Positions 1 to 9,178 of a DNA stretch of 64,000 bases are shown piece by piece. The DNA is taken from NCBI GenBank assembly GCA_022819585.1, contig JAJEGY010000035.1, forward strand, positions 1-64,000, read 5' to 3'. The translations under genes were made by a program, and so were the position numbers. The notes beneath the pieces were generated by a model. It saw nothing but the letters and a program-made list of their open reading frames with translations. It made no database searches and was not told where the DNA came from. The stretch is from Dehalococcoidia bacterium. Its GTDB lineage: Bacteria > Chloroflexota > Dehalococcoidia > Lucifugimonadales > Lucifugimonadaceae. Numbering within the stretch: the first letter of the stretch is position 1; each line of letters starts with the position of its first letter.

Positions 1-305
1 CCGAGTTTCTTGCCGACGATGTCGTGGAGTGCGATGTCGATGGCGGAGATTGCGCCGGTGATGGTGCGTCCGCCTTCGAAGTATTGGCCTCGATACATCT
101 CCTGCCAGATGCGGCCTCGCTGCATGGGGTTCTGTCCGACTAGGAACTCACGGAAGTGGTCGACCATTCCGCTGACGGCGAGTTCGCGGCTGGAGAAGCC
201 GGATTCGCCCCATCCGTAGATGCCTTCGTCGGTCTCGATCTTGACGAGCATCTGGTTTCGGTGGCCGATCCATACCGGGTAGTTTTTGATGTCGGTGATT
301 TTCAT
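1..305 (-). CDS. Mandelate racemase/muconate lactonizing enzyme family protein, N-terminal part (runs off window)
   Basis: Reverse-strand translation MKITDIKNYPVWIGHRNQMLVKIETDEGIYGWGESGFSSRELAVSGMVDHFREFLVGQNPMQRGRIWQEMYRGQYFEGGRTITGAISAIDIALHDIVGKKLG; typical enolase-superfamily N-terminal domain. Not in the supplied ORF list because it is truncated. Confidence 0.85.
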   Translation of the reverse strand, partial: MKITDIKNYPVWIGHRNQMLVKIETDEGIYGWGESGFSSRELAVSGMVDHFREFLVGQNPMQRGRIWQEMYRGQYFEGGRTITGAISAIDIALHDIVGKKL

Positions 306-472
306 TGGGGGTTGCTCCGTTGGGGAACTTTGATGTGAATGATGGGGAATGATTGTAATGGCGGGCGGCAGGGCCGCTTTTCTTCTGTTTGGTTTTGAAT
401 TGGGATTCTTGGGATTTTGTTGGGGGGAGTCCTTCTGGCCCCTCCCTTTTGCCCCGGTCACCCTCACCCTGG

Positions 473-497
473 CCCTCTCCCGCCGAGCGGGAGAGGG
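473..497. repeat. REP-like GC-rich palindrome (CCCTCTCCCGC-CGA-GCGGGAGAGGG)
   Basis: Perfect 11-bp arms, 3-nt loop, preceded by CCCTCACCCTGG; of the widespread 'PHPGPLPPSGRG' intergenic repeat type. Confidence 0.75.
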
Positions 498-686
498 GAT
501 TTGTTCATAGTGGGGGAGGTTTTAGTTGGAGAAAAAGGTTGTGGGAGGATGTGGTGGTTGGGACGAGGCACGTGGGCGTTGAGTGGTGGTTTTTGGGTCA
601 GTGCGTTGTTTTGCGTAGAGTGTTGGGCAGGTTTGAGGCCTGATCCTATGTTTGGAGCACCTCTCCGGGCGATTCTCGAATGGACC

Positions 687-1214
687 CTATGGGGTTGCTT
701 CTAGTTGGAGGAGTTTTTGTTTTAGGGGTAGGCCTATGGTTCCTCCGAAGCCTTGTAGGTTGCCGTTGGAGGCGATTACTCGGTGGCAGGGGATGATTAT
801 TGGTATTGGGTTTGTGGCCATTGCTCTTCCGGCGGCGCGGGCGGAGTTTGGGTTGCCGGATGCTTCTTGTGCCAGCCAGGCGTAGGTGCGGGTCTGGCCT
901 CGGGGGATTGTCCGGCAGGCGGCTCTGGCGCGTTGGGTGTATGGGGTCCAGGCAGTGTCGTCTATGGGGATGTCGTCTAGGTCGACGTCTTCGCCGTTGC
1001 AGTATCGGGTTAGGAGGTCTTCGGCTTGGGTTAGAACGGGGTTTGGGGAGTCGGTTGATGAGGCGTTTGTGGTGTCGGCGATTGCTTCGTCGGCGGATTG
1101 GGGAGTGGGTTCGGGGAGGGATGTTCGCACAATGCCACGGTTGTTTGCGGCGATTGCGATCCAGCCCAAGGGGGTTGGGAAGGTGGTGGTGGAGATGGGA
1201 GTGTTGTTGGGCAT
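687..1214 (-). CDS. Methylated-DNA--[protein]-cysteine S-methyltransferase
   Basis: From MPNNTPISTT; contains IIIPCHRVIASNGNLQGFGG, the PCHRV active-site motif of the MGMT/Ogt family. The longer ORF start (1400) overlaps the upstream gene and is less likely. Confidence 0.85.
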   Translation of the reverse strand: MPNNTPISTTTFPTPLGWIAIAANNRGIVRTSLPEPTPQSADEAIADTTNASSTDSPNPVLTQAEDLLTRYCNGEDVDLDDIPIDDTAWTPYTQRARAACRTIPRGQTRTYAWLAQEASGNPNSARAAGRAMATNPIPIIIPCHRVIASNGNLQGFGGTIGLPLKQKLLQLEATP

Positions 1215-1360
1215 AGGACTGATTCTATTGAGGGGGATCGGCTGTGGTTGTCCGTCTTTCTCCACATCTTGTGCGTGATGCGATAGGTGGCAAGGATAAC
1301 GATCCTCGCCGTTTGGTCGAGGCGCGACGACGGGGTGCATCGTCAGGAGGACTGTGGATG

Positions 1361-1762
1361 CTATTCGATGGTGAAGTGGGGATTCCAGGCGATTTCCCAT
1401 AGGTAACCATCGGGATCAGAGAAGTAGCCTGAGTAGCCGCCCCAGAAGGTGTCTTGGGCGGGTTTGATGAGCGTAGCACCGGCGGATACGGCGATGTTTA
1501 TCAGGGCGTCGACTTCCTCGGTGGTGCTGACGTTGTGGGCGAGGGTGACGCCGGAGAATCCGGTGCCGTGAGTGGGAATGCCGATGTCTTCTGCCAAGGC
1601 GTCGCGAGGGTAGAGGGCGAGCCATGTGCCGCGGTTCTGGAAAAATGCGATGGATTCGGTGTTTTCGTCGAAGAGGGGCAGTCCGAGTCCGTCACGGTAG
1701 AACTCGACGGAGCGTTGCAGGTCGTCTACGCCGAGGGTGATGATGCTGATGCGTGGTTCCAT
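1361..1762 (-). CDS. VOC/glyoxalase family protein
   Basis: MEPRISIITLGVDDLQRSVEFYRDGLGLP...FSDPDGYLWEIAWNP; classic glyoxalase/bleomycin-resistance fold motifs. Confidence 0.85.
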   Translation of the reverse strand: MEPRISIITLGVDDLQRSVEFYRDGLGLPLFDENTESIAFFQNRGTWLALYPRDALAEDIGIPTHGTGFSGVTLAHNVSTTEEVDALINIAVSAGATLIKPAQDTFWGGYSGYFSDPDGYLWEIAWNPHFTIE

Positions 1763-1800
1763 AGTCGGTCGTTTGGTTTTCAACCGGCCCCGAGAGGTTG

Positions 1801-2736
1801 TTAAAGCTGGCGGAGCCTTGGGTCCCAGCGGTCACGGAGCCAGTCCCCGATAAAGTTCACCGACATCACGATCAGCAATATAGCCATGCCGGGGAAAACG
1901 GCCATCCACCAAGCGGTATTCAGATATTGGCGAGCGTCGGAGACCATATTGCCCCAGGTCGGGATGTTGGATGGCACACCTGCGCCGAGGAAGGACAGGC
2001 CTGCCTCGGTGAGGATCAATCCGCCGACACGGAGTGTGATGAGAACGACGACGGTATTTATCAAGCCGGGGGTCAGGTGTCGCCACATTATGCGTAGATC
2101 GGAACCGCCGGCGACGCGGGAGTAGGCGACGTAGTCACGGGTTTTAAGGGTGAGGACTTCGGCCCTGACGTTTCGTACGACGCCGGCCCAAGTGGCCAGT
2201 ATCAGCAGGACCAGAAGGACTGTGACGCTTTGACCGAACACGATCGCTGCCAAGATTGCGATCAGCAGGAATGGCGAAGCGTTCCAGACGTCTACCAGCC
2301 GCATCATCAACTCGTCGAAGAGTTTGCCGTAGAAGCCTGAGACCATTCCGAGGGTCGCGCCGACTGCCATCCCCACTACCAAGGAGATACCAGCGACCGC
2401 GAGCGAAATTCGGGCCCCGTACATGATGCGGGTCAGGATGTCGCGGCCTAGGTGGTCCGCACCCAAGATGAAGCGGTCGGTGACGCGCTCGTTTTCCTCG
2501 TAGAACTCGGTGTACCAGATAGGCGGTGCTTGGCGTGCCCGGAGGTTTTGCTCGTCCTGTCCGTATGGCGCGAGCCAAGGCGCGGAGAGGGCCATGAATA
2601 TGAGGAGGGCGACGACGATGATAGGTATAACGGGCCATCTGCGCAGCACGTACCAGAGTTTGCTGAAGAAGCTTTGCTGGTCCGACGTAGTCGGAGATTG
2701 TGCGGTGCTCGCCACGCTGGCGGTGTCGGTAGCCAT
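1801..2736 (-). CDS. ABC transporter permease, DppC/OppC type
   Basis: GADHLGRDILTRIMYGARISLAVAG...TWGNMVSDARQYL; C-type peptide permease motifs. Confidence 0.9.
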   Translation of the reverse strand: MATDTASVASTAQSPTTSDQQSFFSKLWYVLRRWPVIPIIVVALLIFMALSAPWLAPYGQDEQNLRARQAPPIWYTEFYEENERVTDRFILGADHLGRDILTRIMYGARISLAVAGISLVVGMAVGATLGMVSGFYGKLFDELMMRLVDVWNASPFLLIAILAAIVFGQSVTVLLVLLILATWAGVVRNVRAEVLTLKTRDYVAYSRVAGGSDLRIMWRHLTPGLINTVVVLITLRVGGLILTEAGLSFLGAGVPSNIPTWGNMVSDARQYLNTAWWMAVFPGMAILLIVMSVNFIGDWLRDRWDPRLRQL

Positions 2737-2738
2737 CG

Positions 2739-3689
2739 TTAGTCGTACCTGATCCTAGGGTCGATGACGAGATAAAGCATGTCGGCCAAAAAGCTTCCGG
2801 CAACGTAGAGGATGGCGAACATGAAGATGACGCCGGTGAGCAGCGGGAAATCGTTGTTGTGGATCGAGTCGACTGCTAACCTGCCGACACCCGGCCATGC
2901 GAAGACAGACTCGACGAGGACGGATCCTTCGAGGAATCCGATGAGGATAAGTGCCGAGACTGTTATGGGCGGGATTAGGGCGTTTCTGAATGCGTGTTTC
3001 CAGATCACGGTATTGACATTGACGCCCTTGGCGCGTGCGAGTTTGACGTACTCGGAGTCGAGGACCTCCAGCATCGATGAACGCGTGAGGCGCAGATAGC
3101 CGGCGGCGGGCAACAGGCCGAGGGTCAGAGTGGGTAGAGCGAGCGCTCTGACTTGGTGAGGCCAGAAAGATTCGTCGACGGGACGACCACCGGGCGGGAG
3201 CCAGTCGAGGGTTACGGCGAAGATCAGGATGCCTACGATGCCCATGAAGAAGGAGGGGGTTGCCTGTCCTAACAAAGCGAAGGTGCGACCGAAGTAGTCC
3301 CAAACCGTTCCGCGTGCGATGGCTGATACGACGCCGAGGGGGATGCCGATCAAGGTCGCGAGGACAAACGCGGCGATGCCGAGTTGGATTGTCGCCCCGA
3401 GTTTTTCGAAGACGACGGTTCGCACATCGCGCTCGGCTAGAAGGGTTACGCCGAAGTCGCCTGTGACGACACGTCCCAACCAGATGAAGTATTGGACGAT
3501 CAGAGGTCTATCGAGAGCGAGTTTCTCAGACAGAGCGGCGATCTGTTCCTCACTCATGCCATAGCCTCCGGGCTTGGCGTAGAGGAGCAATGGGTCGCCG
3601 GCCATACGGGACAATACGAAAACTATGAGTGTCGCTGCTACGAGCGACATGATTGCAAATACGAAACGTTGGGCGAGGAATTTCTTCAT
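2739..3689 (-). CDS. ABC transporter permease, DppB/OppB type
   Basis: MKKFLAQRFVFAIMSLVAATLIVFVLSRMAGDP...YVKLARAKGVN...ESVFAWPGVGRLAVDSI; B-type peptide permease. Confidence 0.9.
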   Translation of the reverse strand: MKKFLAQRFVFAIMSLVAATLIVFVLSRMAGDPLLLYAKPGGYGMSEEQIAALSEKLALDRPLIVQYFIWLGRVVTGDFGVTLLAERDVRTVVFEKLGATIQLGIAAFVLATLIGIPLGVVSAIARGTVWDYFGRTFALLGQATPSFFMGIVGILIFAVTLDWLPPGGRPVDESFWPHQVRALALPTLTLGLLPAAGYLRLTRSSMLEVLDSEYVKLARAKGVNVNTVIWKHAFRNALIPPITVSALILIGFLEGSVLVESVFAWPGVGRLAVDSIHNNDFPLLTGVIFMFAILYVAGSFLADMLYLVIDPRIRYD

Positions 3690-3776
3690 TTGACTACGCG
3701 TCGATCATCGAGTCTGAACGTATCCCGTTGAGGGATTCGCACCAAGACGATGATACGGGACGCTGTGAAGATCGGC

Positions 3777-3811
3777 CCAACGTCGGGCGATACGAGTTCG
3801 CCCGACGTTGG
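3777..3811. promoter_or_regulatory. Strong inverted repeat / hairpin between solute-binding protein and permease genes
   Basis: CCAACGTCGGGCGA-tacgagt-TCGCCCGACGTTGG: perfect 14-bp arms, 7-nt loop, no obvious T-run. Confidence 0.8.
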
Positions 3812-3824
3812 AACCTAGGTTGCT

Positions 3825-5879
3825 TTAGCGCTGGACGAGTTTGATGTTCTCGAACTCGTTGGAGCCAGCGAAGGCGGATGACGTACCTACCCACTCTGCG
3901 ATGGAGTTGGGGTTGTAGACGGTCAAGACCGGGACCTGAACGGTTCCGGCGAAGATCATCTGGTCGTAGAGGTAGTCGACTAGTTCGGTGTTCAAGCGGA
4001 TTCGCTCGACAGGGTCGCCTTCGACCGCGACTGCCTTGAAGGTGTCAGCGATCGCAGGGATCTCGATACCGCAACCGAAGCCGCCACGGGTGAAGCTGGT
4101 CTCGGTGAGGCCGTGGGGCCAGTCAAACGGAATGGCCGTGGAGCCTTCGTCACAGTCACCTGCGTACGGGATGGTGTTGGTTCGACCGACCAAGCTCGGG
4201 CGGATGATGGAGTATGCGGACTTGAAGACCTGCAGGTCCATGTCGGGCCAGAGCTCTTTCCACATACCGGCAATGGCGTCGTTCAACTCGGCGTTGGTGC
4301 CGCTTGAGCCGCCGAGTTCGCCACCGGTCCAGATACCGATCGGGAACTTGCCGGTGGGCCATGCGGTGCTAGCCATGTGCTCGAGAGCCTCGTCCGGGTT
4401 GTACGGGATCAACCACTCGTCTTTGAAGTAGCTGGCGGTGGTGTCAACGTACTCGATTGAACCGACGGTGCCGAAGCCATCGAGGATGGTCTCGACGAGG
4501 AGTTCGCGGTCAATGGCCTTGGCCAGCGCCCAGCGGACGTCTCGTGCTTCTTCCATGTCACCGGGCTGCTTGCCGGGGATGTTGCAACCGACCCACGGGA
4601 GGTCGTGCACGCAGTAGCCGGAACCTGTGCGGTCCAACGGCTCGCCGGTGCGGGCGTGGTTCTCTTCCCAGTAGTTTCCGGAGAAGATGACCTGGTGCAC
4701 GCGGCCGGAGCGGGTGATGCTCTCAGCGCGGAAGCCGCTCTCTACCAGCGGTCGGATGTCCTTTAGCGGGACGGCGTCAGCAATGTCGACGTCGCCGGTG
4801 CGGAGGAATGCGACACGGGTTGAGGGCTCGGGGACCTCGGTGAATCGGAGGGTCTGGATCTCGGGGTTCGCGAACCAGTGGTCGTAGTCGACGGCGGAAA
4901 GGACCGCTCGGTCGTCCTGTACCCACTCAACGACCTCGAACGGACCGGTGGAGACGATGTTCTCTCGGAGCCAGTCGGCACCGTTTTGGTCGTGGGCGGC
5001 CTTGGAGAAGAATGCCGTTCCTTGCGCCTGCTCGTTCAGGAAGTTACCGTTCCATCGGGGGTCGAAACCGCCTTCGGTGAAGTTGAATCGAACAGTGCTG
5101 TCGTCGATCTTCTCGGTCTCGCCGAAGATGGCAGCAAAGTCACCGGCCTGACCGTGGATGCTGGTCGGGTTGGTGTTGGCGTTGCTGTCGTTCATCGTGT
5201 AGACGACGTCGTCAGCGGAGAAAGCGCCATAGCCGTCGTGGAATACGACGTCTTCGCGCAGGTTGACGATAGCGTGAGACAGGTCTGCGGCGAGTTCCCA
5301 GTCGGTAGCGAGCTTTCCGATGGTTCGGCCGTCGGAGTCGACTGCGAATAGTCCTTCGCCTACGCCCCAGTACTGCATTGCTTCGACGGGTGCTTGTGCA
5401 CTACCGAGGCCAACGCCGGGAGCGATGTTGAATACTGCGACGCTGATTTCGCCGTATGCGTTCTTGGGCTCAGGAGCCGGTTCGATCGGTTGGATCGGGA
5501 GTGGAGTAGCGGTTGGTATCGGGGTTGCGGTTGCGACCTCGACGACGGTTCGAGTGACTTCGACCTCGACTTCTCGGACGACTTCCTTCTCGACCTCTAC
5601 GGGTACTTCGACCTGAACTTCGCGGATGACTTCTTTTTCGACTTCAACCGGAACTTCGACCTCGACCTCTCGGACGACTTCGCGTTCGACCTCGACGGCT
5701 ACTTCGACTTCGACGGTTCGAACGACTTCGCGTTCTACTTCGACGGGCACTTCTACTTCGACGGTGCGCACGACTTCACGCTCGACGGTGACCTCAACGA
5801 TTCTCTCGCTGGTGCACGCGAACGCTGCGATCGCAACTAGACCGGCCAAAGAGGCAAGTGCGAATTTCTTAGAGACCAT
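3825..5879 (-). CDS. ABC transporter substrate-binding protein (SBP family 5), lipoprotein with a Val/Glu periodic N-terminal repeat
   Basis: MVSKKFALASLAGLVAIAAFAC (lipobox), then VEREVVRTVEVEVPVE-type repeats, then an SBP_bac_5-like body (DWELAADLSHAIVNLREDVVFHDGYGAFSADDVVYTM). The listed longer ORF start is replaced by the ATG at 5877-5879 with a signal peptide. Confidence 0.9.
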   Translation of the reverse strand: MVSKKFALASLAGLVAIAAFACTSERIVEVTVEREVVRTVEVEVPVEVEREVVRTVEVEVAVEVEREVVREVEVEVPVEVEKEVIREVQVEVPVEVEKEVVREVEVEVTRTVVEVATATPIPTATPLPIQPIEPAPEPKNAYGEISVAVFNIAPGVGLGSAQAPVEAMQYWGVGEGLFAVDSDGRTIGKLATDWELAADLSHAIVNLREDVVFHDGYGAFSADDVVYTMNDSNANTNPTSIHGQAGDFAAIFGETEKIDDSTVRFNFTEGGFDPRWNGNFLNEQAQGTAFFSKAAHDQNGADWLRENIVSTGPFEVVEWVQDDRAVLSAVDYDHWFANPEIQTLRFTEVPEPSTRVAFLRTGDVDIADAVPLKDIRPLVESGFRAESITRSGRVHQVIFSGNYWEENHARTGEPLDRTGSGYCVHDLPWVGCNIPGKQPGDMEEARDVRWALAKAIDRELLVETILDGFGTVGSIEYVDTTASYFKDEWLIPYNPDEALEHMASTAWPTGKFPIGIWTGGELGGSSGTNAELNDAIAGMWKELWPDMDLQVFKSAYSIIRPSLVGRTNTIPYAGDCDEGSTAIPFDWPHGLTETSFTRGGFGCGIEIPAIADTFKAVAVEGDPVERIRLNTELVDYLYDQMIFAGTVQVPVLTVYNPNSIAEWVGTSSAFAGSNEFENIKLVQR
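5556..5786 (-). repeat. About five copies of a 48-bp/16-aa tandem coding repeat (VEREVVRTVEVEVPVE)
   Basis: Units VEREVVRTVEVEVPVE / VEREVVRTVEVEVAVE / VEREVVREVEVEVPVE / VEKEVIREVQVEVPVE / VEKEVVREVEVEV. Confidence 0.85.
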
Positions 5880-5947
5880 TGTCCCTCCTAGGTTTTGCGT
5901 TTTTGATTCGCCAACCTTTAATTCTAAACATCGGAGGGATGTGGAGC

Positions 5948-8900
5948 CTAAGTGGTGAAGCGGTACTGCTGCTGGGTCTCGTCTGGGACGTAGGGCGGTG
6001 TCATGCCGAAGAAGGACATTATTCGGTGTTTGAGCATGGCTCGGGATAGGCTTCGCCAAGCGTTGCCGAGGTTGGGTTCGGGGTTGTCTGCTGGTTCGTT
6101 TTGGTTGAGTTCAGGGTTTTCGGATTCGTCTGTGTCGGGAGGTTCTTCTATGGCGGCAACGGCTTCGGGTGCTGGTGGGCCGTAGATGGTTTTTTCGAAT
6201 GCGTTGATGATTGTTCGGGCGTCGGTGTAGCGTGCGGTCATTTCTCCGACTTGGTTGGTGAATTCTCGTGCGGATTCGTGGGACGGTCTACGGTAACCGA
6301 GGATGGTTGCGACGCGGAGGAACTGGGTGTATGCTCGGACGGCTTCGGGCTGTCCTCGGAGGTTCCATCGCCATGCTCCGATGGCGAGGATGATGAGGGC
6401 GATTGCCGACGCGGCGGATGCGGTGGGGATGACGGGGATGTCGATGAAGGGGTCGTCTTGTTGTCTTGCGGCTAAAGCGGCGGCACGGAATTGTGCCTCC
6501 ATCATGGCGATTTCGTCGAGGTCTTCTAAGTATTCGAGGTAGTCGGGGTCGAATTCGGCAGATGTGGGGAGTTCGGGCGGGATCTCGGTCGTCGGTGATG
6601 TGGGCACAACGACGTTTCTTGGGACGGCTGGTCTGTTGGGCGTGACTTCGATGTCGATCCATCCGTATGGCGGGGCGTAGATCTGCGTCCAACCGTGGCG
6701 GTTGCGGTCGCGGATGAGGAACTGTCCCTGGTCTGGGACGTATTCACCGGCGCTCCATCCTGCGATCATGCGTGCAGGGACTCCGACGGATCGGAGCATT
6801 ACGGTAGCGGCGGATCCGAAGTATTGGCTGTAGCCTTTGCGTTTGGAGGCGTCGCAGGTTGGGAATTCGCTGGGACAGGGCTCGTTGACGGTCTTGAAGA
6901 GGAAGTAGTGGATGCCGTCGTCACGGGGTCCGGGTCCTTCGATCTCGAGGGAGTAGATCTGGCCTTGTAGCCATTTCTTGATGGCCATGGTCTTTTCCCA
7001 CGGGGTTTCGGCGTTGGCGTTGTCGACGATCTGCTGAGAGATGGTGCGGACTTCTTCTGGGAGCTCGTCGGGTAGTTGGAGGTATCGGTCTGCGATCCAC
7101 TCGGGGTAGTTTTCTGTGGATTCTTCAAGTTCTGAGACTTCGGCGGTGGAGATGAAGGTGGTTACGGTGTAGCGCTGGTTGGGTTCAAGGACTTCGTCGA
7201 AGTTGACGGTGTTCTGTTCGGTGGGTCCGCGTCGGACGATGCGCATGAGGTTTGCGTTTGTGCCGTCGGGTTCGGAGAAGATTCGGTAGCTGAATGTTGT
7301 CCAGTCGATGCCGGAGCGTCGGAGGTCCATTGCATCGATGTCTTCGGCGGTGATGCGGAAGCGTGTCGTTTCAGGTCGGTTGGTGGATCCCAATGGGTCG
7401 AGATCGGTGATTGCGAGGGATTGGAGGTCTTCGGGTGTGAGGATGATTTCGAGGCGTCGTGGTCCATTGCCGTCGTTGCGTTCGGTCATTTCCCTTAGGA
7501 CGACGGCTGAGACTCGGATACCGACGGTAGTGGGGGTATTGATGGCACCGTTAAGCATCTGTGAGAGTGAGACATCAGAGATGGTGAAGGTCATATCGAC
7601 GAATTCGCCGGCGCTGTTGAGGTTGAACTCTTCGATGTAGCTTGCGGTGACGGTGTATGTGATCTGCTCTTCTGCGACATACGCAGGGTCGATGTTTGAC
7701 TGCATCTGCCGGATGACGGAGCTGACCTCGTCGAAGGTCATTGCGGGTTGGGTGTTCAAGGTGAAGGGAGGTCTGTCGTTTGCGGTATCTGGAGGCGAGT
7801 AGATGGGAGAATCAGTTGCCAGCTTCATGAGTCTTTCGCGGAGGAGGAAGGCGAAATCTCGGAGGTCTTCGGGGAGTTCGGCGAGTTTCGCGGGGCTGCC
7901 GGCGAGAGGGACGTCCCATGTGAGGGGTTCGAGGATTTCGACGTCGGCGGTGTAGTCGACGGCGTAGACGGCGCCTGCGGGTATAACGCGGTCGGTTCTG
8001 CCTAATGGTTCGACGGCGATGTCAAGGCGAACGCGTTCGTCGATGCCGTTTTCTGAAGGGTCGACTAGGAGTCTGGTGCCGCCGCTTGCCGGTAGGGCTA
8101 CGCTAGGCGCGGTAATCCAACCTTGGGAGGTGTAGGTCTGGTAGACGCGGGCCGGGTGGAGTTTGGCGTATCTGGTGCGTACCCACATGATGGGGTCGTC
8201 GGTAAGTTCGATGCCACCTTGGAACGGGAGGACGGAGTTGGGTGAGTAGAGGAGGTCGTCGTCGCCGCTGGGGACTCCTGCGAGGAGGCGTTCGGCGACG
8301 TCTCGGAACTGGGTGAAGGGATCGAGGAAGATGGTGTTCCACCTGACGCTGAGGGTTTCAGACCTTGGCACAAACATGGGCATCAAAGCGGCGACGACCA
8401 TGACGACCAATCCGAGAATGATTCCGTCTCGCGCGGCGATCCATCGTGCTTCACCGGGGAATGTGAGGCCGGATTTTCGCCACTGGTTTATGCGTCCTAC
8501 TGAGACGAGGTGAGCGAATAGTGCGACCGCGGCGAGCATGAATAGGTAGAAGGTCTGCTCGTGGAGTCCGATGCGGTGGCTGAGATTGGTTAGGAGGGCG
8601 GTGCCGAGGATGGCGGCTGGTATCCAGGGGCTGTTGAATCTGAAAGTGAGATCGGTGACGACGTATGCCATGATCCAAGTCGCGGTCATCATGATCAGTG
8701 CGAAGGGGATTTGGTCTCCGCTGACGCCGCCGTTTATGGCGATGTCGATCCAGATTCGGAATCGGTCCCAAGCGTCGTATGAGCGTGCGAATGCATTGGC
8801 GCCTTCGGCGTTTAGTGATGCTTGCCAGAAGACTATGAAGATGCCGGCGAGGAGGAAAACGGCGAGGTTAAGAGGTATGGATAATCTGAGGCTGCTGCCG

Positions 8901-9178
8901 CGTCCGGTGATTCTAAGGCGTTGCATGAAGAACGCAATAGCGGCGGCGATGAGAGCGGTTGGGACGATGTTTGGAAGTTCGCCCCAGTTTGCGAGTTGAA
9001 CAGACCATCCGACCATTGCGAGCATCCATGCGAGTAGGCCGAGTGCGATCCAGTCGCTGATGGGGATGTCGGTGAGGAATGCGCGTCGCATCAATCGGCG
9101 GCGCATGATACGTCGTGATCTTGCCGATCTTCTTGATCGGCCGAAGATGCTGCCGAGTTCTGCGGTTGCGGTGGTCAC
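5948..9178 (-). CDS. TgpA-like transmembrane transglutaminase-like protein
   Basis: N-terminal multi-TM region, central KKWLQGQIYSLEI...GYSQYFGSAATVMLRSVGVPARMIAGWSAGEY...RHGWTQIYAPPYGWIDIEVTP (transglutaminase core Cys/His/Asp region), C-terminal TM and DUF4129-like tail. Confidence 0.85.
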   Translation of the reverse strand: MTTATAELGSIFGRSRRSARSRRIMRRRLMRRAFLTDIPISDWIALGLLAWMLAMVGWSVQLANWGELPNIVPTALIAAAIAFFMQRLRITGRGSSLRLSIPLNLAVFLLAGIFIVFWQASLNAEGANAFARSYDAWDRFRIWIDIAINGGVSGDQIPFALIMMTATWIMAYVVTDLTFRFNSPWIPAAILGTALLTNLSHRIGLHEQTFYLFMLAAVALFAHLVSVGRINQWRKSGLTFPGEARWIAARDGIILGLVVMVVAALMPMFVPRSETLSVRWNTIFLDPFTQFRDVAERLLAGVPSGDDDLLYSPNSVLPFQGGIELTDDPIMWVRTRYAKLHPARVYQTYTSQGWITAPSVALPASGGTRLLVDPSENGIDERVRLDIAVEPLGRTDRVIPAGAVYAVDYTADVEILEPLTWDVPLAGSPAKLAELPEDLRDFAFLLRERLMKLATDSPIYSPPDTANDRPPFTLNTQPAMTFDEVSSVIRQMQSNIDPAYVAEEQITYTVTASYIEEFNLNSAGEFVDMTFTISDVSLSQMLNGAINTPTTVGIRVSAVVLREMTERNDGNGPRRLEIILTPEDLQSLAITDLDPLGSTNRPETTRFRITAEDIDAMDLRRSGIDWTTFSYRIFSEPDGTNANLMRIVRRGPTEQNTVNFDEVLEPNQRYTVTTFISTAEVSELEESTENYPEWIADRYLQLPDELPEEVRTISQQIVDNANAETPWEKTMAIKKWLQGQIYSLEIEGPGPRDDGIHYFLFKTVNEPCPSEFPTCDASKRKGYSQYFGSAATVMLRSVGVPARMIAGWSAGEYVPDQGQFLIRDRNRHGWTQIYAPPYGWIDIEVTPNRPAVPRNVVVPTSPTTEIPPELPTSAEFDPDYLEYLEDLDEIAMMEAQFRAAALAARQQDDPFIDIPVIPTASAASAIALIILAIGAWRWNLRGQPEAVRAYTQFLRVATILGYRRPSHESAREFTNQVGEMTARYTDARTIINAFEKTIYGPPAPEAVAAIEEPPDTDESENPELNQNEPADNPEPNLGNAWRSLSRAMLKHRIMSFFGMTPPYVPDETQQQYRFTT

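Noticed and set aside
5394-5840. 148-aa + strand ORF full of Asp/Phe/Leu repeats
   Set aside because: Antisense artefact of the 48-bp Val/Glu repeat in the solute-binding protein gene.
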